Below, piece by piece: positions 34,294-43,737 of a stretch of 64,000 bases of DNA. Every line of letters begins with the position of its first letter. Within the stretch, counting starts at the first letter, position 1. Both the position numbers and the translations under genes were made by a program. Location: positions 56,001 through 120,000 of the forward strand of contig CACIKE010000002.1 of NCBI GenBank assembly GCA_902587155.1, read 5' to 3'. The stretch comes from an uncultured Pelagibacteraceae bacterium. Lineage in GTDB: Bacteria > Pseudomonadota > Alphaproteobacteria > Pelagibacterales > Pelagibacteraceae. Below the pieces are notes generated by a model that was given only the letters and a program-made list of their open reading frames with translations, made no database searches and was not told where the DNA came from.

Positions 34294-35622
34294 TTAAGCA
34301 TATCTTATTTTTGCACCAAGAAATTTCATCTTATTTAAAAATGATGGAAATGAGGTATTTATACTACTCTTATCGTGTATTTGCCAATCCCCTCCTAATG
34401 TTAACGCTGCAACTACCGATGTCATGAATACTCTATGGTCCTTTAAAAAATCTTTAATTATTATTTTTTGTTTTATTTCTAAATTAGGATTACCATATAT
34501 TTTGATACTATGATTGGTTACAACATTTTTAATTCCGATCTTATTTAAAATTCTAGAACCCCATTTTAATCTTGGGCTTTCTTTTTGATTAAGTTCTGAC
34601 AAATCTTTAAAATATGATGTTCCACTTGCTTTTGCAGCCACTAAGAAAATTAATAAAAATTCATCTATCGCTGATGAATTCAATTTTGTAGGGCATTTAA
34701 TTGATCTTAAGTTTTTAGAACTTTTAATTATTAAATCGGCAATTTTTTCTCCTTTATAATTTCTTAAATTCTTTTTTGATATTCTCACACCCATTTTTTT
34801 GAGTATATCAATGACACCTGTTCGAGAAGGATTGATATTAACATTTTTTATTTTAAGCGTAGAGCTTTTCGACAAAGCAGTCAAAACAATAAAAAATGCA
34901 CTAGAGCTAATATCTGAGGGTATTCTATAATTTAATGATGGTATTTTTTGCCCACCCTTTATTTTAATTATATCATATTTTTTTTTTTGTAAAATTTTTA
35001 TAGGAAGACCCAAATGTTTAAAAAGAAGTTCACTATGATTTCTAGATTTTTTTGCCTTAATAATAGTTTCACCTTTAGTATTTATTGCTGCCATCATCAC
35101 GGAACTTTTGCACTGAGCTGAACCGTTTTTTTCATTATAAAAAATAGGCCGAGGTTTATTTGTTCCTTTTACTATTACTGGAAGTTTTCCACCCTTGGAA
35201 AGGAACTTTGCTCCAAATTTTGTTAACGGTATTGTAACTCTTGAAAAATCTCTTTTAGATAAACTTTTATCTCCTTTAATCTTAATATCTTCTTTACTAT
35301 GTACTAAAAGACCCAAAATCAATCTTCCCAAAGTCCCAGAATTGCCAGCATCTAATACTAAATTTTTTCGATATTTAAAGCCGTTGAGACCAACACCTTG
35401 AATTTGGCAAAAATTTTTTGATAATTTTACATTTACACCTAATTTTTTAAGTGAATTTAAAGTGCTTAATACATCCTCTGATAACAACAAATTAAATGAT
35501 TTTGATTTTGATAGTGATTGTGAAGAGATTAAAGCCCATCGAATAGAAAGACTTTTATCCCCATCAATTGAAAGATACTTGTTAAATACTTTTATTTTGT
35601 TGTTAATTCTTACAAAAGACAT
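34294..35622 (-). CDS. aroA: 3-phosphoshikimate 1-carboxyvinyltransferase (EPSP synthase)
   Basis: 442 residues. It joins PEP and shikimate 3-phosphate. SIDGDKSLSIRWALISSQSLSKS near the N-terminus, VLDAGNSGTLGRLILGLL and GDKSLSKRDFSRVTIPL, GSAQCKSSVMMAA, and the C-terminal DHRVFMTSVVAALTLGG are all characteristic. The usual cmk gene between aroA and rpsA is missing; 150 non-coding bases separate them. The protein is basic and Lys-rich like many here. Confidence 0.95.
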   Translation of the reverse strand: MSFVRINNKIKVFNKYLSIDGDKSLSIRWALISSQSLSKSKSFNLLLSEDVLSTLNSLKKLGVNVKLSKNFCQIQGVGLNGFKYRKNLVLDAGNSGTLGRLILGLLVHSKEDIKIKGDKSLSKRDFSRVTIPLTKFGAKFLSKGGKLPVIVKGTNKPRPIFYNEKNGSAQCKSSVMMAAINTKGETIIKAKKSRNHSELLFKHLGLPIKILQKKKYDIIKIKGGQKIPSLNYRIPSDISSSAFFIVLTALSKSSTLKIKNVNINPSRTGVIDILKKMGVRISKKNLRNYKGEKIADLIIKSSKNLRSIKCPTKLNSSAIDEFLLIFLVAAKASGTSYFKDLSELNQKESPRLKWGSRILNKIGIKNVVTNHSIKIYGNPNLEIKQKIIIKDFLKDHRVFMTSVVAALTLGGDWQIHDKSSINTSFPSFLNKMKFLGAKIRYA

Positions 35623-35631
35623 TTATTTATT

Positions 35632-36408
35632 CTAATTGATCTTAAAAGAGTCTCCAAAGTAAGCATTCTGGGCGGCAATATTTTTGACAAGATTATTTGG
35701 AGTATCTTTCGCAATTACTTTGCCATTTGATAAGACAATTGCTAAATCAACACATGATAGTAAGTCTCGAGCTTGATGATCACATAAAATTATAGATATA
35801 TTGTTCTGTGTTTGTAAATCTACAATTATTTGTTGAAGATTTTTTATAGTCATAATATCTAAAGCTGCAAATGGTTCATCAAGTAATAAAATTCGAGGGT
35901 TGCTCAATAAGCTAAGTGAGATCACTAAACGTTTTTTTTGGCCACCAGATAAAAATTCAGCTTTAATATTTTGTAAAGATTCGAGTTCAAATTTTGAAAT
36001 TAATAAATTTATTTTTTCATCTCTAAGTTTTTTATCCTCTATTACCATTTCACTAATGGCTTTAAGATTTTCTCTTAAAGTAAGATCATGAAAATAACCC
36101 CCGTGTTGAGGAACATAACTTATTTTATGTTCTTTAGTTCTATAGAATATGGGATTATCAGTAACATTTTTATTATCGATAAATACTGATCCATAATTTG
36201 GCTTTAATAAGCCAATAATTATATTAAATATTGTTGATTTACCAACACCATTAGGTCCAAGTAATCCAAGGATTTCACCTTGATTTAGATTAAAACTCAA
36301 GTCTTCGAATATTTTACGTTTGCCAAAATAGACTGATATTTTATCAAGTTTTAAAATTTCTTTTTTTGTCTTAAAATTTTTAATTCTAAATTTTTTTATT
36401 ATAGCCAT
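35632..36408 (-). CDS. lptB: LPS export ABC transporter ATP-binding protein
   Basis: 258 residues. Walker A is GLLGPNGVGKSTIFN, signature motif LSGGQKKRLVISLSLL, Walker B ILLLDEPFAALD and the switch His is in ILCDHQARDLL. The YVPQHGGYFHDLTLRENL Q-loop segment resembles LptB, the ATPase driving LPS extraction from the inner membrane. An N-terminal extension of about 18 basic residues precedes the ABC domain. Neighbours lptC and kdsD support the assignment; lptF and lptG are not in the window. Confidence 0.92.
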   Translation of the reverse strand: MAIIKKFRIKNFKTKKEILKLDKISVYFGKRKIFEDLSFNLNQGEILGLLGPNGVGKSTIFNIIIGLLKPNYGSVFIDNKNVTDNPIFYRTKEHKISYVPQHGGYFHDLTLRENLKAISEMVIEDKKLRDEKINLLISKFELESLQNIKAEFLSGGQKKRLVISLSLLSNPRILLLDEPFAALDIMTIKNLQQIIVDLQTQNNISIILCDHQARDLLSCVDLAIVLSNGKVIAKDTPNNLVKNIAAQNAYFGDSFKIN

Positions 36409-36410
36409 GT

Positions 36411-37013
36411 CTAATATTCTCCAGATATTTTTACCTTATCTTTTTGATCGATCATAGAAATTTTCATTCTTTTATCTATTAAATCTATCTCAGCTTTATC
36501 TGCATATATTTCAGTATTTTTGTTCATATAATAAACATTTTCTAAAATTTCTATTAAACTTGTTGAAAAATTAAGTTTTACAATGTTTGAATTTAACTCT
36601 TGATCCTTATATTTGATTTTAACATCTTCTTTAAAAATAGTATTATTAGTTATTTTATCATAGTCTGCCACACCAGAATATATTAATATAACATCATCTT
36701 TGTTTTGGACTATCTTTGCATTAACAATGAAAAGTTCAAGTTGATTTTCTTGATTTTTTTTTATAGATGCTGACTCTGCTGTGATTATGTAGGTATTACC
36801 AAATAAATCTTCAGAGACATATTTTAGGTTTTCTATCACATTTGTTTTTTCATTTTCATTCTTTGTAGCCTTACTCTTTTGGTCATCAATCACTTTATCA
36901 ATTTGTGTATTCTCATTAGTTACACTGGAAAAAAAATATTTTTTATAGAATATAATGCAAGAAAAAATTAATAGAAATATTAATAAAATTTGAAAAGTTT
37001 TTTTTTTATTCAT
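36411..37013 (-). CDS. lptC: LPS export protein LptC-like
   Basis: 200 residues: an N-terminal membrane anchor (TFQILLIFLLIFSCIIFY), a Lys/Asn-rich linker, and a beta-jellyroll (about 65-200) with repeated alternation such as YIITAESASIKKNQENQLELF and EIYADKAEIDL, typical of LptC and OstA-like domains. It bridges LPS from LptBFG to periplasmic LptA. It lies between kdsD (five bases) and lptB (two bases). A separate lptA is not present between them, where many bacteria have one. Confidence 0.85.
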   Translation of the reverse strand: MNKKKTFQILLIFLLIFSCIIFYKKYFFSSVTNENTQIDKVIDDQKSKATKNENEKTNVIENLKYVSEDLFGNTYIITAESASIKKNQENQLELFIVNAKIVQNKDDVILIYSGVADYDKITNNTIFKEDVKIKYKDQELNSNIVKLNFSTSLIEILENVYYMNKNTEIYADKAEIDLIDKRMKISMIDQKDKVKISGEY

Positions 37014-37018
37014 CTACA

Positions 37019-37990
37019 TTAGTAAATTTTTTTGTTTAATATATTATGTATATGAATAATACCAATTGTAATTGATTTTTTCTTCTTATTAAAAACACAC
37101 AAACTTGTAATTTTTTTTTCGTTCATAATCGATAGAGCCTTAGTAGCTAAAGTATCCTTTTCAACTTTAATTGGATTTTTTGTCATGACATTCTTCACCT
37201 TAAGAGAATTAAGGGAGATATTTTTTGAATTATATCTTCTTATCTGTCCATCAGTAATAATCCCAGTTGTATGTTTTCTTTTATTTAGAGCGATTAATGT
37301 TCCTAATTTTTTTTTAGTCATTATTTTAAGAGCTTTTATCATTGAAGTGTTTTCATCTATAAAGGGAACATTATTATTGGTTAACATTAAATCTTCAACA
37401 GTCTTAAGTTTTTCCCCTAAACTGCCAGAAGGATGGTATTTCTTGAAATCAAAATTATTTATCTTTCTTTTTTTTAAAGTTGATATTGCAAGTGCATCTC
37501 CGATACTTAGTTGATTAATTGTACTTGAGGTTGGGACCATATCTAATCCAGCCTCTTTCACTTCTGGTGTTAGCAATCTAATATCACTATTTTTAAATAA
37601 AATAGAGTTTTTTTTGGATGTTATTCCAATTAACAAAATCTTATTTCTGTTTGCATAATTAATTATATTTTTTAGTTCTACCGAATTTCCAGAATTACTT
37701 ATTAATATTAAAATATCTTTTTTAGATATACTTCCCATGTCACCATGAGAGCAATCATTGGCTGATAAAGAAAAAGAAGGAGATCCTATTGATGAAAACG
37801 TAGCTGAAATTTTATTTGCAATTATTCCACTTTTCCCCACACCACATAAGATTATTTTTGATTGACAATTAACGATTGCATTTACAGCCCTGTCAAAATT
37901 TTGATTTAATGATTTCTTTAATTTTTGGAGTGCTTTAACTTCAAGATTTATCACTTCTTTAGCTATGCTTTTATAATCAATTTTTTTCAT
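37019..37990 (-). CDS. kdsD: Arabinose-5-phosphate isomerase (KdsD/KpsF)
   Basis: 323 residues: an N-terminal SIS domain (about 30-180; GVGKSGIIANKISATFSSIGSPSF, ILISNSGNSVELKNII) and two C-terminal CBS domains (about 200-323). It converts ribulose 5-phosphate to arabinose 5-phosphate for Kdo synthesis. DLVPTSSTINQ-like residues (DMVPTSSTINQLSIGDALA) are characteristic. Together with kdsB at 43 kb it shows that Kdo-containing LPS is made. Overlaps the ribonuclease D-like gene by one base. Confidence 0.95.
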   Translation of the reverse strand: MKKIDYKSIAKEVINLEVKALQKLKKSLNQNFDRAVNAIVNCQSKIILCGVGKSGIIANKISATFSSIGSPSFSLSANDCSHGDMGSISKKDILILISNSGNSVELKNIINYANRNKILLIGITSKKNSILFKNSDIRLLTPEVKEAGLDMVPTSSTINQLSIGDALAISTLKKRKINNFDFKKYHPSGSLGEKLKTVEDLMLTNNNVPFIDENTSMIKALKIMTKKKLGTLIALNKRKHTTGIITDGQIRRYNSKNISLNSLKVKNVMTKNPIKVEKDTLATKALSIMNEKKITSLCVFNKKKKSITIGIIHIHNILNKKIY

Positions 37991-38595
37991 TAATGCGCCC
38001 AGATATCATCTTTAAAAAGTGCAAGATCTAGATCCACACGAGTTCTTAAAAATTTTAAACAATCTTTATATAGATCAACTCTTTTTTCTCTTATAAGTAT
38101 TTTATTTAATTCTTCATGGATTTTGTGTAGATAAATTACATCATTTGCACAATACTTTAACTGTGCTTGAGAAAGTTCTCCACCAAAATCGGAACTTTGA
38201 AATTGTTTACTTATATCAATATTAATAAATTCTTTAATGAGTGTTTTTAATGAATGATTATCTGAGTAAGATCTTGATAATTTTGATGCAATTTTTGTAT
38301 CTAATATATTATTTGTCTCAGTTTTTAAGTAATATTTAATGTGTGCTAAATCTGCCCTTCCATAGTGAAAAATTTTTGTAATTTTTTCATCTTTTAATAT
38401 TTTAATTAAATTTGGTGCTTCATAATTGGATCTATCTAGTTGAATTATGTGAGCATCTGAATTACCTGAAGAAATTTGAACTAAACATAGGGGATCTCGC
38501 CTAATATTTAATCCCATAAACTCTCCGTCAACAGCTATTACATTGCCTAAATTTAAATCATCTGGTAAGTCATTTTTGTGAAGTTTAATATTCAT
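37990..38595 (-). CDS. Ribonuclease D-like 3'-5' exonuclease
   Basis: 201 residues from MNIKLHKNDLP; the ORF track begins 11 codons upstream in the divergent promoter region. It is a single DEDDy exonuclease domain: IAVDGEFMGLN (Exo I), FHYGRADLAHIKYYL (Exo II) and YCANDVIYLHKIHEEL (Exo III with Tyr). It lacks the HRDC domains of full RNase D, as in the short alphaproteobacterial form. It probably trims structured RNA ends. Adjacent to kdsD with a one-base overlap. Confidence 0.9.
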   Translation of the reverse strand: MNIKLHKNDLPDDLNLGNVIAVDGEFMGLNIRRDPLCLVQISSGNSDAHIIQLDRSNYEAPNLIKILKDEKITKIFHYGRADLAHIKYYLKTETNNILDTKIASKLSRSYSDNHSLKTLIKEFINIDISKQFQSSDFGGELSQAQLKYCANDVIYLHKIHEELNKILIREKRVDLYKDCLKFLRTRVDLDLALFKDDIWAH

Positions 38596-38618
38596 ATTTA
38601 TTTTGTAAATATTTATAT

Positions 38619-39587
38619 ATGAAAGCAAAAAATTGTCTAATTTTTGGTGGAAGTGGTCAAATTGGAAGTAACTTAATTAGGAAACTTACTAAAAATAATA
38701 TACGTGTAACCGTGGTGACACGAAATATTCATCAAAAAGGACTTAAAATTAAAACCCAAGCAAATGCTGGTTATATCAACATAGTTGAAGCTAATATTTT
38801 TGATGAAAAAAAAATTCAAGAATTATTTAGTAACTCAGATATGTGCATTAATTTGATTGGAATATTGTATGAAAGCAAAAAAGGGAATACTTTTAATAAT
38901 ATTCATAACATATTTCCGACTTTATTGGCCAAACTTTCAAAAAAGTATAATCTTAGGCATTTTATTCACATTTCAGCTTTAGGCCTTAATGAAGCAATTG
39001 ATTCACAATATGCAATTTCAAAACTTAATGGTGAAAAAAATATTCTACATAATTTTTCAAAAACTACAATTTTAAGACCATCAGTTGTTTTTTCCAGCTC
39101 TGATAATTTTACGACCCAGTTTATGACTTTGTTAAGTAGATTACCAATTTTCCCTCTTTATTATTCAGGAAAAACAAAGTTCGCACCTATTCACTGCTCA
39201 GATTTAACAGATGTCATTTATCATGTTCTAAGAAATAATATTAATTCTCAAATAATTGAATGTGTTGGTCCAGAGGTATTAACATTTAAAGAAATACTTG
39301 AGATATTGTTAGAGTCTATAGATAAAAAAAGACTTCTAATACCTGTGCCCTTACCAATAGCAAGATTATCAGCAAAATTTTTCCAACTTTTCTCAAAGCC
39401 CTTGTTAACTGAGGACCAATTAAAATTGCTAAAGTACGATAACATTAAGTCAGGAAAATATAAATCCAATGTAGACATTGGTTTGCCAAGCAAGCTTTTT
39501 TTAAGAGACGAAGTTAAGAAATATTCGTATATGTGGAAAGAAGCAGGACAATTTTCTACTGAAAAATATAGAAAAGATGATGGTTGA
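38619..39587 (+). CDS. NAD(P)-binding protein of the NDUFA9 / complex I assembly type
   Basis: 322 residues, extended short-chain dehydrogenase fold. The Rossmann motif is CLIFGGSGQIGSNLIRKL, followed by VVTRN, an ISALGLNEAIDSQYAISKLNGEKNIL catalytic-region equivalent (Ser, Tyr, Lys pattern) and TILRPSVVFSSSDNF. This resembles the bacterial relatives of the NDUFA9 subunit of mitochondrial complex I. Whether it binds complex I here or acts as an independent epimerase or reductase is open. It is divergent from the ribonuclease D-like gene. Confidence 0.82.
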   Translation: MKAKNCLIFGGSGQIGSNLIRKLTKNNIRVTVVTRNIHQKGLKIKTQANAGYINIVEANIFDEKKIQELFSNSDMCINLIGILYESKKGNTFNNIHNIFPTLLAKLSKKYNLRHFIHISALGLNEAIDSQYAISKLNGEKNILHNFSKTTILRPSVVFSSSDNFTTQFMTLLSRLPIFPLYYSGKTKFAPIHCSDLTDVIYHVLRNNINSQIIECVGPEVLTFKEILEILLESIDKKRLLIPVPLPIARLSAKFFQLFSKPLLTEDQLKLLKYDNIKSGKYKSNVDIGLPSKLFLRDEVKKYSYMWKEAGQFSTEKYRKDDG

Positions 39588-39603
39588 AAAATTTCGAATT
39601 TAA

Positions 39604-40098
39604 CTAGCCAGTTTGAATTTTTTTTTCGATCAATTCATCTGCTTCGTCTTTCTCATTAACATCCTCTTTTTTACCTTTCGGTTGATAAGCATACAACAAA
39701 TGAAGTTTACAATATGAAAAATCTTTTAGCGAGGTCCTTCCACAAAAATAGAACGATTTTTCATCGGGGTGACCTATGGGCCATTTACACAATTCTTCAT
39801 TTAATTCCTCAAGTTGTTTTGGATTTTCAGGCTCAAAATCCTTTTCAATTAATAAAGATTTAAATTTACTTCTCCTTCCTTTGATTGAATTAATCTTTGG
39901 TTCTAAATTACTTGATTTGGAATTTTGGTTTAAAGCAGTTGATCTAGTTTTTATTTTCGCAGAAAGGTTTAAACGATGAGCTTTGCCTATAACAGCATTT
40001 CTAGTTATTCCGCCAATAATTTCTGCAATTTGGCTTGCAGTGTTTCCTTTGCCCCATAGTTCTCTAAGTTTTGCAACTTTCTCATCATTCCAACTCAT
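39604..40098 (-). CDS. gcrA: GcrA cell cycle regulator
   Basis: 164 residues. The N-terminal helix-turn-helix SWNDEKVAKLRELWGKGNTASQIAEIIGG and ITRNAVIGKAHRLNL are diagnostic, and the C-terminal CKWPIGHPDEKSFYFCGR and YCKLHLLYAY form the sigma70-contacting domain. In Caulobacter GcrA activates promoters methylated at GANTC by CcrM. The middle is a charged linker. It is convergent with the NDUFA9-like gene (16 bases) and divergent from argD across 167 AT-rich bases that likely hold both promoters. Confidence 0.95.
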   Translation of the reverse strand: MSWNDEKVAKLRELWGKGNTASQIAEIIGGITRNAVIGKAHRLNLSAKIKTRSTALNQNSKSSNLEPKINSIKGRRSKFKSLLIEKDFEPENPKQLEELNEELCKWPIGHPDEKSFYFCGRTSLKDFSYCKLHLLYAYQPKGKKEDVNEKDEADELIEKKIQTG

Positions 40099-40265
40099 AT
40101 ATTAACTATATAATGTGTTATAATAAAATTATAATACTATATAAAGGTTTAATCAGTGATGTAACAAGAAATTATTTTGAGTTATTAACACAAAATAATT
40201 AAAAAAAATTTTCAATCCAGAATTGTATGAATGTATTCTTGATATAAAGATGTATATAAAAAGTT

Positions 40266-41432
40266 ATGAGTTTTTTAGCAAAAAATTATAATAGAAAAAA
40301 AATCTCTTTTAAATATGGAAAAGGGACTTACTTATACACTAAAAACAATAAAAAATATTTAGATTTCGTTCAAGGTATTGCGGTTAATTCTCTAGGACAT
40401 GCACATCCAAAATTAGTAAAAGCAATTAACAATCAATCAAAAAAACTTTGGCATGTGTCAAATGCTTTTCAAATTCCAGAGGGAGAAAAATTAGCTAAAA
40501 AAATATGCCAAAAAACATTTGCGGATTATGTCATGTTCCAAAATAGTGGAGCAGAGGCTACAGAAGCAGCAATAAAGGTAGCTAGAAGATACTTTTTTTC
40601 CATTGGAAAACCAAATAAAAATAGAATTTTATGTGTAAAGAACTCATTTCACGGTAGAACATTAGCTGCAATTTATGCTAGTGGATCAAAAAAAATGACT
40701 GAAGGATTTGGTCCAAAAATAGCAGGATTTGACCATTTTAGATTTGGAGATCATAAATCTCTTAAAAAAAAAATTACAAAAAAAACTGCAGCCATAATGA
40801 TCGAACCCATCATGGGTGAAGGAGGCATTAAAGTAATACCAGACTGGTGCTTAAAGGAATTAAGAAAATTGTGTAACAAGAAAAAAATATTATTGATCTT
40901 GGACGAAGTACAGTGTGGAATTTCTAGAACAGGTAGTTTTTTATCATTTGAAAAATCTAAAATTAAACCCGATATTGTCCCAATCGCTAAGGGAATAGGA
41001 GGTGGGTTTCCCTTAGGGGCAGTTTTAATGAATAAAAAAGTTGCTTCTGGAATGATTCCTGGAACCCATGGTTCCACTTTTGGTGGTAATCCTTTGGCTA
41101 TGGTTGTAGGTAATACCGTCATGGATATAGTGTCGAGTAAAAAATTTTTAAAAAATGTTGAAAATTTATCCAAGTATTTTTTATTTGAATTAAGAAATAT
41201 TCAAATGGCATATCCAAAAATAATTAAAAATATAAGAGGAAAAGGTTTTTTAATCGGAGTACAACTTTATAAAGATCAAACGAATTTCATTAGAAAACTC
41301 ATGGAAAATAAACTACTTACAATAAGAGCTTCTGAAAATGTTATTCGTATACTACCTCCACTAAATGTTAAAAAAAGCGAGCTAGATCTTTCTTTAAAAA
41401 TTATAAATAAGGTTTGTGAAGAGCTAAATTAA
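40266..41432 (+). CDS. argD: Acetylornithine aminotransferase
   Basis: 388 residues, class III PLP aminotransferase. Visible are GIAVNSLGHAHPKLV, FQNSGAEATEAAIKVARRY, NSFHGRTLAAIYASG, LILDEVQCGISRTG and the PLP lysine in IAKGIGGGFPLGA, then GTHGSTFGGNPLAM. It makes N-acetylornithine and may also serve lysine synthesis as the succinyl-DAP aminotransferase, since no dapC is seen here (inference). argF begins at the next base after its stop. Confidence 0.95.
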   Translation: MSFLAKNYNRKKISFKYGKGTYLYTKNNKKYLDFVQGIAVNSLGHAHPKLVKAINNQSKKLWHVSNAFQIPEGEKLAKKICQKTFADYVMFQNSGAEATEAAIKVARRYFFSIGKPNKNRILCVKNSFHGRTLAAIYASGSKKMTEGFGPKIAGFDHFRFGDHKSLKKKITKKTAAIMIEPIMGEGGIKVIPDWCLKELRKLCNKKKILLILDEVQCGISRTGSFLSFEKSKIKPDIVPIAKGIGGGFPLGAVLMNKKVASGMIPGTHGSTFGGNPLAMVVGNTVMDIVSSKKFLKNVENLSKYFLFELRNIQMAYPKIIKNIRGKGFLIGVQLYKDQTNFIRKLMENKLLTIRASENVIRILPPLNVKKSELDLSLKIINKVCEELN

Positions 41433-42362
41433 ATGAGAAATTTCTTAAGTTTAAAAGATATTCCTGTAAGGGATTTAAAAAAAATTCTCGTTGATGCTAA
41501 AAAACGAAAGAGATTAAGAAAACAATTAAATAATCTTGAGGCTGATAAAGGAGCACCATTAAAAGGAAAATTATTGATACAAATGTTTGAGAAATCTAGT
41601 CTGAGAACTAGATTAAGTTTTTATTTAGCAATTAAGCAACTGGGTGGTAGCACCTTGACACTTAGACCAGATGAACTTCATTTGTCAAAGGGAGGAGAAA
41701 GTATTCAAGATACCGCAAAAATTTTATCAAATTTTGGAAATGCTTTTATGCTTAGAACCGATAGTGATGAAAAATTGAAGGAATTCGGAAAATACTTATC
41801 AATACCAATTATTAATGGTCTTAGCCCAAGTTCTCATCCAACTCAAATTTTATCAGATATTTTTACTGTTGAGGAGATTAAAAATAAACCAATTTCAAGT
41901 TTGAACATCACTTGGATTGGTGATTCTAATAATGTTTTGAATTCCTTAATAGCAGCATCAATTAAATTCTCTTTCAAATTAAGTATTGGATGTCCAAGTA
42001 AATATAAACCAAGTAAAAAAGTAATTAACTATATTAAAAGTAATAATAGTAAAATCTCTATATTTCATGATCCAAAAAAAGCCGCAAAAGGAGCTGATGT
42101 TATTTTTTCTGACAAAGTAATTTCAATGAATGATAAAGTGAACAAATTAAAAAAATTGAAACAATTTAAAAAATTTAAGATAAATAAAAAATTAATGAGT
42201 TATGCAAAGAAAGATTGTATTTTTCTTCACTGTCTCCCAAGAGGTAAAGAAGTAGAGGAAAATGTATTTCTAAGCAGACAATCTAAAGTATGGCAACAGG
42301 CTCTAAATAGAGTACATGTTCAAAAATCTATATTACTTTATTGTTTTGGAAAATTAAGGTAA
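41433..42362 (+). CDS. argF: Ornithine carbamoyltransferase
   Basis: 309 residues. It makes citrulline from ornithine and carbamoyl phosphate. The carbamoyl-phosphate loop is FEKSSLRTRLSFY (SxRTR), followed by GGESIQDTAKILS, GLSPSSHPTQILSD (HPxQ) and the catalytic FLHCLPRGKEVEENVF. It starts immediately after argD, making an argDF unit. The 3' end overlaps the cytochrome c gene on the other strand by nine bases. Confidence 0.95.
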   Translation: MRNFLSLKDIPVRDLKKILVDAKKRKRLRKQLNNLEADKGAPLKGKLLIQMFEKSSLRTRLSFYLAIKQLGGSTLTLRPDELHLSKGGESIQDTAKILSNFGNAFMLRTDSDEKLKEFGKYLSIPIINGLSPSSHPTQILSDIFTVEEIKNKPISSLNITWIGDSNNVLNSLIAASIKFSFKLSIGCPSKYKPSKKVINYIKSNNSKISIFHDPKKAAKGADVIFSDKVISMNDKVNKLKKLKQFKKFKINKKLMSYAKKDCIFLHCLPRGKEVEENVFLSRQSKVWQQALNRVHVQKSILLYCFGKLR

Positions 42363-42896
42363 TTGTAATGGATTGTCTGAATTTTGATTCAAGTATAATA
42401 TGACAGAAGCTCTATCCTTTTCTTTCCTTAATCCAGCAAAGGCCATTTTAGTTCCTTTAATCCATTTAGCTGGTTTAAGTAGATACCCATTAAGTTCTTC
42501 AAAAGTCCAGGCTTTTCCGTAGGCCGCAAGAGCTTTTGAATATTTATAATCACCAATAGCACCCACATCTCTACCAACAACATTATACAATGCTGGACCA
42601 ATATTATTTTTTCCACCTTTTACAATAGAATGACATGCAGCGCATTTTTTAAAAACCTTTTCTCCTGTAGCAATATCTCCCATGGCGATTAATGCAGCTA
42701 TATCAACTTTGTCTTCGGTTGGTTGCGGGTTTACTTGTGAACTTACTATAGTAGCCTGCTCTATCTCAACTGAGTAACCAGGTGTTTTAGGTTTTTCAAC
42801 ATGAAAAATAACATCTGAAAGCTTTCCAATACCTATTATTAGAAGTGCTACCATTAATATTGCAGCTATTATTTTATTTAGCTCGAAAGAATCCAT
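42354..42896 (-). CDS. Membrane-anchored cytochrome c (CycM / c552 type)
   Basis: 180 residues. An N-terminal uncleaved helix (IIAAILMVALLIIGIG) anchors a linker and a class I cytochrome c domain (about 75-180) with heme motif KKCAACHSI, NNIGPALYNVVGRDVG and the axial Met in KGTKMAFAGL. In alphaproteobacteria this protein carries electrons between the bc1 complex and cytochrome c oxidase. An alternative ORF in another frame inside it is a shadow. It is convergent with argF. Confidence 0.92.
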   Translation of the reverse strand: MDSFELNKIIAAILMVALLIIGIGKLSDVIFHVEKPKTPGYSVEIEQATIVSSQVNPQPTEDKVDIAALIAMGDIATGEKVFKKCAACHSIVKGGKNNIGPALYNVVGRDVGAIGDYKYSKALAAYGKAWTFEELNGYLLKPAKWIKGTKMAFAGLRKEKDRASVILYLNQNSDNPLQLP

Positions 42897-43002
42897 TTGT
42901 TAAAATTATTTTGAACATATAGCACTATAAATATAAAATTGCTTATATTTTTAATGTACATTTTTGCCTCTATTTATATTGTAATGAAAAATTAAAAGAA
43001 AA

Positions 43003-43737
43003 ATGAAGACATTAGTTATAATTCCCACCAGATTATCAGCATCAAGATTACCAGGTAAACCCCTGCTTAAAATTAATGGATTATCAATCATTTCTCATGT
43101 TTATAAAAAAGCTCAAGAAGCTGATATTGGAGAGGTGTTTGTTGCTGCAGAAGATCAAGAAATTATTGAAGATGTGGAAAAAAATGGTGGAAAAGCAATT
43201 TTGACAAGCAATAATCACAAAACAGGAACAGATAGAATTTACGAAGCATTTGTTAAGCTAGGTAGAACAGATATAGACTTAATCATGAACCTACAGGGAG
43301 ATGAACCATTGATGAATATTGAGGATATTAAAAATTTAAATAAGCACATGGTTCAGACTAAGCGTGATTTAGGAACCTTAGCAGCAAAAATTGACAATAA
43401 AAAGGTTTTTGAAAATCATGATATTGTTAAGGTAATTACAGAAGAAAATTTAGATGACACAAAATTTCCTCGAGCAATAAATTTTATGAGAAAATACGAC
43501 AAAGAAAATAATCAGGCTTATCATCATTTAGGAATTTATTGTTTTAATGTAGAAATATTAAAAAGATTTATTTCTTTGAAACAGTCTCAAAATGAAATTG
43601 AAAATAGATTGGAACAGTTAAGAGCATTAGATAATAATATTGATATCAACGTAGCTCTTGCTAAATCATCACCGATTGGAGTAGATACCAAGGAAGATTT
43701 TATGGCTATAAAAAAAATAATGGAATATAAGTCATAA
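43003..43737 (+). CDS. kdsB: 3-deoxy-manno-octulosonate cytidylyltransferase
   Basis: 244 residues. It activates Kdo as CMP-Kdo for lipid A assembly. VIIPTRLSASRLPGKPLLKING at the N-terminus, the KTGTDRIYEAF segment, IMNLQGDEPLM with the metal-binding Asp, and HHLGIYCFN are all family marks. The stop overlaps the pheA start by one base (TAATG), so the two are coupled although their pathways differ, an order also known in other alphaproteobacteria. Confidence 0.96.
   Translation: MKTLVIIPTRLSASRLPGKPLLKINGLSIISHVYKKAQEADIGEVFVAAEDQEIIEDVEKNGGKAILTSNNHKTGTDRIYEAFVKLGRTDIDLIMNLQGDEPLMNIEDIKNLNKHMVQTKRDLGTLAAKIDNKKVFENHDIVKVITEENLDDTKFPRAINFMRKYDKENNQAYHHLGIYCFNVEILKRFISLKQSQNEIENRLEQLRALDNNIDINVALAKSSPIGVDTKEDFMAIKKIMEYKS

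Noticed and set aside
40751-41173. 140-residue minus-strand ORF inside argD
   Set aside because: Shadow of the clearly coding argD frame.
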